A DNA stretch of 7,756 nt from Cytophagales bacterium. Lineage in GTDB: Bacteria > Bacteroidota > Bacteroidia > Cytophagales > Cyclobacteriaceae. The notes beneath the pieces were generated by a model. It was not told the origin of the DNA. It worked only from the letters and a program-made list of their open reading frames with translations, and made no database searches. The stretch spans positions 1-7,756 of the forward strand of contig JAJCYK010000119.1 of assembly GCA_029262935.1 (NCBI GenBank), read 5' to 3'. Of the stretch, positions 1 to 6,992 are shown in pieces; the first letter of the stretch is position 1, and each line of letters opens with the position of its first letter. The position numbers were made by a program, and so were the translations under genes.

Positions 1-2468
1 TGCACCACTTCGTGGGTCTTTTTCTTAACCAAACGCTCTAACTCATTTTTCTTTTCCTTAATAGTATGTACGCGCCATTTGTAAAACATATAACTAACTC
101 CTAGTAGCAAAGCGGCAGCAAGCAGCCTAAACCACCAGGTAGCCCACCAGGGGGCGCTAACAGTAAAATCGAAACGAGCCGGAGCATCATTCCACACCCC
201 GTCGTTGTTGCTTGCCTTCACCAAGAAGGTGTAATTACCAGGAGGCAAATTAGGATAGACAGCTTCAGTTTTGGAGGCTACGGGAGCCCAATCCTTGTCC
301 AACCCCACTAATTTCCATTGATACTTTACCTTTTCGGGTACTTGAAAACTTAAAGCTTCAAATTCAAAAGAAACGTGATTCAAATCATGTGGCAGGGCCA
401 AATCTTGCGGAAGCTGGTACCACGCGCCTACGTTGGCTAAATACTCTTGATAGGACTTGTCGTTCCAATCCACATCTTTGAAAAACAATCGCATCTTGGT
501 AATGTTGGTTACCGGAGGTGTAGGGTTCATTTCATCCGCCGATGGCTTATATCTCATAACCCCCTTTATAGTGCCAAACCAAAGGTTGCCCTTATCGTCT
601 TTGAAATTGGCCATACCATTGGCCTCAATACCAGTAAAACCATCATATTTGTCATAATTGGTGATACTCATTATTTCACCCTGATCATTTAATGTGATCT
701 TGTCCACCCCATTTTGAGTACCAGCCCATATGTTTCCATCGTCATCTGCAATTACCGAATAAATGTTGTCGGAGGTCAAGCCCTTTTCAGTGTCCAGATA
801 GGTGAACTCTTTTCCATCGTAAATATTTAAACCTCCTCCATAACTAGCTAACCATAAATTGCCATTCTTATCTTCAGCAATTTGCAGGATGTAATCATTG
901 TTTAATCCATTCTTGGAGTTAAACCGTTCTACCCGAGAGTCCGTTATTTGACCATCCGGTTCCAGATGAGTTAGAGGGTTGGCTTGATATTTCGAAACAC
1001 CCATGAGATTGGAGGCCATCCATATATTACCTTGAGAGTCCTTCATTAAATGCGTGATGTTGTCGGTAGCTATACTATCTTCATCAGATGTAATGTAGGT
1101 AGTTTCTCGGCCATCAAAACGGGCTACACCTTTGCCAAAGATGCTAATAAGGAAGTCGTTACCATCTTTGATAATGTCCCCGACCATGGCGGTGTCGTCT
1201 AGACCATACTTCTTGTTTACTTTCACGAATTCCTTGCCATCGTATTCCCAAAGGCCCGTGAAAGAAGCTATTAATAAATTGCCATTGTCCAGCTCCATAA
1301 ACTTTCTCACGAAACCAATTTGAGAGTCCTCCGCTCGTAAAACGTTTTCTACCTGGGTACCATCAAATTTAATAATAGCCCCCCCAGCAGTGCCGAACCA
1401 AAAATTGCCTTCACCATCTTGTGATACTGCCCGTATTATCTCGGAAGACAAACCATCTTCCAAATTTAACGCCACGAATTTATCACTGCTATATTTTATT
1501 AATCCCCCACCGTTTGAACCAAACCAAATATTTCCTTCTCGGTCCTCCAGGATGTTATTTATAAAATTTATTGGCAACCCATTGGACCTGGTAAATAATT
1601 GGAAAGTTTCCGCACTACCAGCAGGCAAAGTTTTCAATATGCCTGTACCGAAAATTGAAATCCAGATCTGCCCTTTGCTGTCTTCATGAGCAAAATTTAT
1701 CCGTCTGGGGCTTATGCCTTCTGGAAGAGTGACTGGAGTTAGCTCACCTTTATTCAATTTGTACAGATCATTAACGTCTGGAAAATTCCCAGCCGCCAAC
1801 CATAAGTTGCCTTTACTATCTTCCAGAAAAGGGAAAATAATTTGATCATTTGGTAAAATATCTTGTAATGGGGACCTGTTCAGGGAATTGCCGTCAAACT
1901 GAAACAAACCATTTCTGGTGATAATCTGAAAGTTCTTCTGTTTATCCTGAAATACCCAAAAAATGAAATTGTCTTCGCTAAGCTCCGGATGATTCTTAGT
2001 GAAATCCACAAAGTGGTCTCCATCTAAATACAGTAGAGCACGATTGCCGGTATTCTCTAACCCCAATACCCAAATCTTTCCGGCTGCGTCTTCTTTTATC
2101 CAAAAATATTGACCGTCCTGTACACCTTGATCGTTTGAGTAATGAGTAAAAGCTACACCATCATAGGAGGATATGCCTTTGGAGGTGGCAATCCACAACA
2201 ACCCTTTAGAATCTTCGTAGATCGCACCCACTAGGTTGTCAGGTAGTCCTTGTTTTTTGGTAAAGACTTCGAAGTCCTTACCATTAAACCTGCATAACCC
2301 GCCACCATTGGTGCCTAACCAAATGTTACCGATTTGATCTTGGATTAAGGAACGTACCTCTGATTGTGGCAGGCCTTCTTCTAAAGAATAGGAGCGGAAG
2401 TTGTATTGCTGCGCCCAAGAGCACGTGCTAAAAAAAATTAAAAATACAGCCAGTAGTGATCTAGCCAT
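1..2468 (-). CDS. Two-component-regulator-propeller (Reg_prop/Y_Y_Y) membrane sensor, C-terminus cut by window edge
   Basis: This is a periplasmic sensor protein; 822 codons plus two bases lie in the window, open without a stop. A signal peptide (residues 1-19, ending SWA before QQ) is followed by 14 Reg_prop repeats of the form GNIWLGT-x-GGL, enough for two seven-bladed propellers. Blades 3-5, 9 and 10 are degenerate. A Y_Y_Y domain follows, with its hallmarks YQWKLVGLDKDW and NLPPGNYTFLVKASNNDG, then one membrane helix (WWFRLLAAALLLGVSYMFYKW, encoded near 90-150) and the start of a basic coiled coil reaching the edge. In this family the missing part is a histidine kinase, a LytS-type kinase or a SpoIIE-type phosphatase; which one cannot be told. 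The ATG at 2468 is chosen because the signal peptide begins there; no Shine-Dalgarno is visible. It lies 155 bp downstream of a same-strand gene unit and might respond to the same stimulus, which is inference. Confidence 0.93.
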   Translation of the reverse strand, partial: MARSLLAVFLIFFSTCSWAQQYNFRSYSLEEGLPQSEVRSLIQDQIGNIWLGTNGGGLCRFNGKDFEVFTKKQGLPDNLVGAIYEDSKGLLWIATSKGISSYDGVAFTHYSNDQGVQDGQYFWIKEDAAGKIWVLGLENTGNRALLYLDGDHFVDFTKNHPELSEDNFIFWVFQDKQKNFQIITRNGLFQFDGNSLNRSPLQDILPNDQIIFPFLEDSKGNLWLAAGNFPDVNDLYKLNKGELTPVTLPEGISPRRINFAHEDSKGQIWISIFGTGILKTLPAGSAETFQLFTRSNGLPINFINNILEDREGNIWFGSNGGGLIKYSSDKFVALNLEDGLSSEIIRAVSQDGEGNFWFGTAGGAIIKFDGTQVENVLRAEDSQIGFVRKFMELDNGNLLIASFTGLWEYDGKEFVKVNKKYGLDDTAMVGDIIKDGNDFLISIFGKGVARFDGRETTYITSDEDSIATDNITHLMKDSQGNIWMASNLMGVSKYQANPLTHLEPDGQITDSRVERFNSKNGLNNDYILQIAEDKNGNLWLASYGGGLNIYDGKEFTYLDTEKGLTSDNIYSVIADDDGNIWAGTQNGVDKITLNDQGEIMSITNYDKYDGFTGIEANGMANFKDDKGNLWFGTIKGVMRYKPSADEMNPTPPVTNITKMRLFFKDVDWNDKSYQEYLANVGAWYQLPQDLALPHDLNHVSFEFEALSFQVPEKVKYQWKLVGLDKDWAPVASKTEAVYPNLPPGNYTFLVKASNNDGVWNDAPARFDFTVSAPWWATWWFRLLAAALLLGVSYMFYKWRVHTIKEKKNELERLVKKKTHEVV

Positions 2469-2623
2469 CTCGGTAGGATGTAGTAGTTTGTCGGTTTTGC
2501 CAGTTATGGTGTTGGATATACTTATAACTCTATAATGCGAACGAAAAATATAAAGAAGGGTTAACTTTTTTCTTAAAACGGCAACAATTTCTGATGAATG
2601 GTATCTAATATCATTGAATAAAC

Positions 2624-3184
2624 TTAAAATCTTCTACATACACTGACTCCTATTAAGGAAATAGCACCTTCTCCCACGGCTTCGCCCTTAGTTTTTAGGT
2701 TAATCTCATACCCCAAACTTATTTTTGGAGTTATTACCCAATTCCCTGATGGTAACACAAAAGCATAGCCACCTGCGATTAACGGTTGCAACACGGTTAT
2801 ATTCGTAACTCCTGTGGTTTCAGGATCACTGACTGTGGTAGTCCAATCGATCTCCATAGCCCAAAGGTCTACTCTTACACCAATAAAAAAACCCTGAAAG
2901 TCTTGCTTGAAAAAGTATCTGGAACCAAAGGAACCACCAAAACCTCCCCCTCGCTCATCATCATGTTCTCCTAAGTCCCTCCGACGAGCCAAGTTATAGC
3001 CTAATCTTCCGTTGAGGGCTATGTGTTCCGAAACAGAAAAGTCCGCACGAACCCCAAGTATTATACCAGTAGGATAAGCCTGTAACTCTACTCCGACAGA
3101 CTTTACAGGATCAGATTGGGCCAATAACCCTGAGTGAAAGACGAAACAACACCAGCAAATTAATACTAAGGCTCTATTTTCCAA
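2624..3184 (-). CDS. Small outer-membrane beta-barrel protein (hypothetical), TTG start
   Basis: The 186-residue product has a cysteine-containing signal peptide (residues 1-22, LICWCCF core, ending LLAQ). The rest is a series of alternating amphipathic strands, for example GIILGVRADF, HIALNGRLGYNL, GFFIGVRVDLWAMEI, WVITPKISLGYEINL and a final strand ending in phenylalanine. A C-terminal aromatic residue is typical of proteins inserted by the BAM complex. Size and strand count suit an eight-stranded barrel. A glycine-rich, charged stretch (HDDERGGGFGGSFG, residues 74-87) would form a loop or turn. The only plausible start is TTG: an in-frame stop lies a few codons upstream and no ATG or GTG occurs near it. 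The start overlaps the end of the preceding propeller gene by 19 nt, so translational coupling is likely. The specific role is unknown; it may be a structural or receptor partner of the two exported propellers encoded upstream. Confidence 0.82.
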   Translation of the reverse strand: MENRALVLICWCCFVFHSGLLAQSDPVKSVGVELQAYPTGIILGVRADFSVSEHIALNGRLGYNLARRRDLGEHDDERGGGFGGSFGSRYFFKQDFQGFFIGVRVDLWAMEIDWTTTVSDPETTGVTNITVLQPLIAGGYAFVLPSGNWVITPKISLGYEINLKTKGEAVGEGAISLIGVSVCRRF

Positions 3185-4341
3185 AAAGCAATGCCTCCAG
3201 CTTGTTTACCAATGTTTACACTGGCCACTTTGGTCAATGATTCCAGATCCAACACATCTACAGTTCCGGGTTCTCCCCCAATTCCTTCTACCGAAATGAA
3301 TGCATACTTGTTGTCAGGGGCAATGGCAATGCCGTGCGATACCTTGCGGGTATTTTTAATTTTTGCCAATTCCTTTCCACTTTCTAAATCCCAAATGCCA
3401 GTAGCGCCTTCGGACTTGTAGGTAACCACCATTTTCTTACCGTCTGGAGTAATCTCTACGTTATATGGTCCTTTACCCGTGGCGAACTTGTTGGATACAG
3501 ACCAGGATTCTAAGTCTACTTCCAATACTTCGTTGGCGCCGTTGCCTGCCACATATACCTTGTTCCATTCAGGATGTGGGATGACCCAAGTTGGTTTCAC
3601 TTTGCTGTGCTTCATTCCCGCATGACCCATCTTACTGTGATCCATGGAGGCTTCCTTTTTGCTATGATCCATTTTACTGTGGTCCATCTTACTGTGGTCC
3701 ATAGGTTCCTCTTTTTTACTGTGGTCCATCTTACTGTGGTCCATTTTCATTTCAGGTTCATCAAGGGTTAGCACCCGCTTAATGTTCAAATTTAGGGCAT
3801 CAATTTCGAATAGTTCTCCGGACATCATGGCTACGGAATAGTGCCGCATCCCATCCGGGCTGATCCGCGAGCCGTGAGGCATTGCTCCGGTAGTAATTCG
3901 TTTTAACTCTGTCATGGTTTCTGGATCCACCACTGAAACTGTACTAGGAACCATATCACCATGAAGGTTAAAATTAACACAATAAAGTAACCCGGTAGCC
4001 GTGGAAATCTGCATGGATGCCGGAAATAACCCTAAGGTGGTTTGGCCTACCACTTGATTCGTTTCCGTGCTAAACTTATAGATAGTCCCGAACGGGTTGC
4101 CATGTGCTAAAGTTAGAAACCAATGCTTCCCATCTGGACTGACGGTGAGTCCGTGTGGGCCTTCAATTTCTGCGGGCCATACACCTACCGGAATGTCTTT
4201 TATAGAAATCGCTTCCTTACCATCAAATTTTATCAAGGACACCTCGTCTTCCGACTCTGCTGCCACATAAACGTAATAGTCCTGAGCATTGATGGTGCAG
4301 GCAAGTAACCCAAATAGTACTGTAATAATGTAGTTCTTCAT
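3166..4341 (-). CDS. Exported YncE-like beta-propeller protein with a Met/His-rich MDHSK repeat insert
   Basis: The 391-residue product has a signal peptide (residues 1-19, ending TINA before QD) and then propeller blades of the YncE/YVTN type. Blade signatures include GLTVSPDGKHW (64-74), SRISPDGMRHY (158-168), NVEITPDGKK (294-303) and IAIAPDNKYAF (338-348), alternating with strands such as VSVVDPET and VDVLDLES. Between blades, residues 198-247 form a Met/His-rich segment with six MDHSK units plus MGHAG and MKHSK: nine Met and eight His, no Cys. Such segments are known from periplasmic copper-handling proteins of the CopA/PcoA type, so Cu or Ag binding is a reasonable inference. Histidines also precede several blade strands (GPHG 61-64, MPHG 154-157, VSHG 334-337). 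The gene follows the Ig/LVIVD gene by 10 bp and overlaps the barrel gene by 19 nt, implying one operon. Enzyme activity is not evident. Confidence 0.9.
   Translation of the reverse strand: MKNYIITVLFGLLACTINAQDYYVYVAAESEDEVSLIKFDGKEAISIKDIPVGVWPAEIEGPHGLTVSPDGKHWFLTLAHGNPFGTIYKFSTETNQVVGQTTLGLFPASMQISTATGLLYCVNFNLHGDMVPSTVSVVDPETMTELKRITTGAMPHGSRISPDGMRHYSVAMMSGELFEIDALNLNIKRVLTLDEPEMKMDHSKMDHSKKEEPMDHSKMDHSKMDHSKKEASMDHSKMGHAGMKHSKVKPTWVIPHPEWNKVYVAGNGANEVLEVDLESWSVSNKFATGKGPYNVEITPDGKKMVVTYKSEGATGIWDLESGKELAKIKNTRKVSHGIAIAPDNKYAFISVEGIGGEPGTVDVLDLESLTKVASVNIGKQAGGIAFWKIEP
3194..3198 (-). promoter_or_regulatory. Shine-Dalgarno GGAGG for the TTG-started barrel gene
   Basis: On the minus strand GGAGG lies 9 nt before the TTG at 3184, inside the last codons of the preceding gene. 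None of the other complete genes here has a comparable site. It supports TTG as the true start and coupled translation. The same bases encode two glycines of the upstream protein, so a chance match is possible. Confidence 0.5.
3601..3744 (-). repeat. In-frame 15-bp tandem repeats encoding MDHSK units
   Basis: Read on the minus strand, near-identical 15-bp units (ATGGACCACAGTAAG and variants) encode six MDHSK pentapeptides, followed by diverged MGHAG and MKHSK units. The pentapeptides form blocks of two, three and one, separated by short spacers KEEP and KEAS after an extra lysine, which suggests that larger blocks were duplicated as well. The central units are nearly identical at the DNA level while the 3' ones have drifted, as expected for recent local expansion. 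Unit length is a multiple of three, so gain or loss of units keeps the frame. Confidence 0.93.
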
Positions 4342-4351
4342 ACTGGTATAA

Positions 4352-6328
4352 CTAGTCTGTTTCTACTTTGGTTTCAGGAGGGGCTGGTGGATTCATCTTA
4401 GCTGCCCATAACCCACTATTCCAGTCTGAGTAAAAGATGTGTCCTTTATGGAGTTGGGCGCCCCATGTAAAGGGGCTATTGGGGATATACGCTTCAGGGT
4501 CACTGGGCATTATAAATGCCATCTCTCGGCCCTGCTTATAAAGATCTCCCATTAACTCGCCACTAATGTCCACTACCCGTACACCTCCGTTGTAAAAGGC
4601 CACATACAATGTTTCACCATCAATCCAATAATTATGGCTCCCCGCGCCGGGCACCTGAAATCGGGCTACTTCGTCCGGATTATCCAAATCCGTAAAATCT
4701 ACAAAGTGTAAAAATCCACCGGCAATGTTGGGTCCATTCATATTGAGTCCGTGTGGAAATATTTCATCACCCATTACTGCGTAAAACTTACCTGTTGACG
4801 GACTTGTAAATGGAAAAGTAGCATGATGAGCGCCACTTGGGTACTTATAGGAAGCAAACTGTACAGGGTTTGTAGTTGATCCGCCGGCAATTCCGTTGCC
4901 AACATCAACCATTTGTACACCGTCTGACCAATTTGAAGAGTAGGCTATACCATCTTCTACCCAGACATCGTGAATGGCATGACCGGGAGTTTCCAGTTCT
5001 ACTTTGCTTACAATACTGGGATTCTTAGGATCCTCAATGCTGATGATATAGTACTTTTGACCATCACTTAATGCGTAGACATGTTGTTGATAAATGAACA
5101 AGTTGTGTACGCCTCCGGTTAGGTTTTCAGTAAACGTACTGATGATCTGCACGTCTCGGGGGTTGGAGACATCCAGTATCACAATCCCATTTTTACGATT
5201 ACTAGCTCCTTCCCTACTTAGTATGCATATCTTGCCGTCTTCAGAAACTTTTACGTCGTTAACCGTACGGGCATCTACCTGGATGCTATCGACTTTGGTA
5301 ATGCTTGCAGGGTTTGTCACATCCCAAAAATAGGCAGTACCATCGGCACCCCAAGTACCAGTAACAGCATAATCCTTGCCATCAATTCCTTCCCATATCC
5401 AAAGATCTGAAGTATGCTTATCGGAAACCAATCCTTTTCCTACCAATTCAATTTCACGGCTGACATCTCTGGGTATCACATTTACAGACATCCGAGTAAC
5501 ATGAGGGCCTGAAGACACCGCCACCGCATATAAACCCGGTTCGTCGGCAACAAACCGTCCATCCTGTTTTATGACACCGGAAGCTGTCGAACTCACATCG
5601 TATGATTTACCTTCGAATGAGTAATGCAAAGGTGCATCTGCTAAAACCTTTCCCTTTTTGTCATAAGCTTTAACTTCGAAATGAAAAACGTCGCCAGTAC
5701 GTGCTTCTGACTTGTCCGACTTAAGCTCCAGTTTTACTACAGGGTTTGGTACAACGTCTACGCTAAAGGAGGTTTCAATGCCTTCAATAGAAGCTGTAAC
5801 TTGGGTAGTACCCGTCTCAAGCGCAGTCAAATTATAATAAGGATCAAATCCAACTATGTGGGATTTGGCTGCCATCAATTTAGCTTTGACATCTTCTCTT
5901 TTAAAACCTTTTTCATCGTAGATCTGAATGGTCAATGGAATGGTAGAACCAGCATATACCTTTTGAGGTATTTCTTTTATTTCAATCTTAGCTAACGGCG
6001 GGAATTTCACCTCCACATCCACGTCCTTCCTTAAGAAATCCCCCTCACCATCCGGGGAGATCACGATGACTTGATGTAAACCAGGTTCATGTGCGGTAAT
6101 GTTCCCTAAGGAATCAACAGTAAGCGCTCGACGCCCAAAGTATCGAATGACCCGATCCGGCATCACCTTGCCATCAGCATCCACCACCACCGCCTTGATG
6201 GTAACTGTCCCATCCACTTCCACCACCAATTTCTCAGGGTCTACTTTTATTTGGGCTTCTTGAGCTTGTATTACATGTAGACTACAAAGAAGTAGTACCC
6301 ATGAAAAGCCTTTAATCATTTGTTTCAT
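4352..6328 (-). CDS. Exported protein with three Ig-like (Big-type) domains and a C-terminal LVIVD-repeat beta-propeller
   Basis: With the ATG at 6328 the protein has 658 residues and begins with a normal signal peptide (MKQMIKGFSWVLLLCSLHV..., cleavage near residue 22, IQA before QE). An upstream in-frame ATG at 6376 would add 16 residues before that signal, so it is less likely. Three Ig-like modules follow (about 27-110, 112-194, 197-286), each with a matching C-terminal strand: ITAHEPGLHQV, LTALETGTTQV, FVADEPGLYAV. Residues about 295-645 form a propeller of LVIVD type, with blade ends FWDVTNP, ILDVSNP, IEDPKNP, MVDVGNG, FTDLDNP and VVDISG. Blade starts carry ND358, HN408, HD453, HH501, HN565 and HKGH627-630, so histidines recur at equivalent places. 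The function of LVIVD proteins is unknown; ligand or metal binding at the propeller centre is inference. It is the first gene of the three-gene unit. A short acidic tail follows a proline-rich stretch; no sorting domain is seen. Confidence 0.9.
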   Translation of the reverse strand: MKQMIKGFSWVLLLCSLHVIQAQEAQIKVDPEKLVVEVDGTVTIKAVVVDADGKVMPDRVIRYFGRRALTVDSLGNITAHEPGLHQVIVISPDGEGDFLRKDVDVEVKFPPLAKIEIKEIPQKVYAGSTIPLTIQIYDEKGFKREDVKAKLMAAKSHIVGFDPYYNLTALETGTTQVTASIEGIETSFSVDVVPNPVVKLELKSDKSEARTGDVFHFEVKAYDKKGKVLADAPLHYSFEGKSYDVSSTASGVIKQDGRFVADEPGLYAVAVSSGPHVTRMSVNVIPRDVSREIELVGKGLVSDKHTSDLWIWEGIDGKDYAVTGTWGADGTAYFWDVTNPASITKVDSIQVDARTVNDVKVSEDGKICILSREGASNRKNGIVILDVSNPRDVQIISTFTENLTGGVHNLFIYQQHVYALSDGQKYYIISIEDPKNPSIVSKVELETPGHAIHDVWVEDGIAYSSNWSDGVQMVDVGNGIAGGSTTNPVQFASYKYPSGAHHATFPFTSPSTGKFYAVMGDEIFPHGLNMNGPNIAGGFLHFVDFTDLDNPDEVARFQVPGAGSHNYWIDGETLYVAFYNGGVRVVDISGELMGDLYKQGREMAFIMPSDPEAYIPNSPFTWGAQLHKGHIFYSDWNSGLWAAKMNPPAPPETKVETD

Positions 6329-6393
6329 AGCTAAAATTTTGTTTTTGGGAACAGTCAATTTAGTAAAATTCCGCAAAATAGTACGTGCTTTTT

Positions 6394-6425
6394 TTTGAAT
6401 GGTACCCTATAAATCGCTACTCTTG
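6394..6425 (+). promoter_or_regulatory. Candidate Bacteroidota promoter (TTTG-N20-TACTCTTG) for the NTF2-like gene
   Basis: TTTG at 6394-6397 is separated by 20 nt from TACTCTTG at 6418-6425, one mismatch from the Bacteroidota -7 consensus TAnnTTTG with its -33 TTTG/TTG box. A start site a few bases further on would leave a leader of roughly 15 nt before the ATG at 6447. It sits in the 118-bp gap shared with the divergent minus-strand unit, for which no equally good promoter was found. Confidence 0.5.
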
Positions 6426-6446
6426 ATAAATCATTAATTCATTACT

Positions 6447-6992
6447 ATGAAAACGTTGCTCATATCTTGTATTGCTTTTACTCTTTTGATTGGTAGTATG
6501 CCCGCACTTATAGCCCAAGAAGAGACGATTGCCCCTGCCGCAAACCCTGAAGACGTGTCTTCATTGAACGCTATTGTAACCACGCTATATGGTGTCATAT
6601 CAGGAGATAAAGGAGTCGCCAGGGATTGGGACCGTTTTTTAAGTCTATTCAAGCCTGGTGCACAACTGATCCCTAGTGGACCAAATAAAGAAGGTGAAGT
6701 AAATATCAATACCATGACTCCCAAGCAATACAGTGAGCGCAATGGTGGGTGGCTCGTAGAAAATGGATTCTTTGAAATAGAAATTGCCAGGGACGAATTA
6801 CACTTTGGTAGTATGACTCATATTTGGAGCACTTACGAGAGCAGACGTAAAGCTGATGATCCTGAACCGTATGCCAGAGGTATCAATAGCATTCAATTGA
6901 TAAACGATGGCGATAGGTGGTGGATCGTAAACATTTATTGGACAGCCGAAAATGATAATTTAACTATTCCGAAGGAATTTCTGCCCGAGTAA
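6447..6992 (+). CDS. Secreted NTF2/SnoaL-like domain protein
   Basis: The 181-residue product starts with a clear signal peptide (residues 1-23, ending LIA before QEE) and then one alpha+beta domain of the NTF2-like fold. Signs are the N-terminal helix pair (LNAIVTTLYGVISGDKG, DWDRFLSLFKPGAQLIPSG), then strands GFFEIEIARDELHFGSMTHIW, STYESRR, GINSIQLINDGDRWWIVNIYW, the usual order of helices followed by a curved sheet with a Trp-rich last strand. The family (SnoaL, DUF4440-type and ketosteroid-isomerase relatives) includes enzymes and pure ligand-binding proteins, so no reaction can be assigned. It is transcribed divergently from the propeller unit, behind its own candidate promoter. Its 3' end overlaps the convergent CPBP gene by 29 bp. 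No Shine-Dalgarno is visible before the ATG, as is usual in this phylum. Confidence 0.85.
   Translation: MKTLLISCIAFTLLIGSMPALIAQEETIAPAANPEDVSSLNAIVTTLYGVISGDKGVARDWDRFLSLFKPGAQLIPSGPNKEGEVNINTMTPKQYSERNGGWLVENGFFEIEIARDELHFGSMTHIWSTYESRRKADDPEPYARGINSIQLINDGDRWWIVNIYWTAENDNLTIPKEFLPE

Noticed and set aside
447..1689. Several short plus-strand frames inside the Reg_prop gene
   Set aside because: The minus-strand frame is continuous over 822 codons with regular GNIW repeats; the plus-strand frames are antisense shadows.
2469..2560. TATTTTTC on the minus strand as a promoter for the sensor gene
   Set aside because: It lacks the final G of TAnnTTTG and no TTG lies at the expected distance upstream.
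2597..2615. Imperfect inverted repeat AATGGTAT-CTA-ATATCATT in the gap before the sensor gene, considered as a terminator or operator
   Set aside because: The arms are AT-rich and short, the minus-strand RNA stem has an A-C mismatch and no following U-run, so it may well be chance.
3574..3771. Plus-strand open frame opposite the MDHSK array, itself His/Val-rich and repetitive
   Set aside because: It is the antisense image of the in-frame repeat; the minus-strand frame has a signal peptide, propeller blades and operon spacing, and this one has none of these.
3166..4341. Multicopper oxidase or CopA-like identity suggested by the MDHSK repeats
   Set aside because: No cupredoxin copper-ligand motifs (HxHG, HCHxxxHxxxxM) are present; the surrounding sequence is propeller blades.
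6329..6376. N-terminal extension of the Ig/LVIVD protein from an ATG at 6376
   Set aside because: It would place 16 residues in front of an otherwise normal signal peptide that starts at the internal ATG at 6328. It cannot be fully excluded.
6434..6742. Minus-strand 102-codon frame over the start of the NTF2-like gene
   Set aside because: It covers the signal peptide region of a well-supported plus-strand gene, shows no recognisable domain, and would also cover the candidate promoter of that gene.
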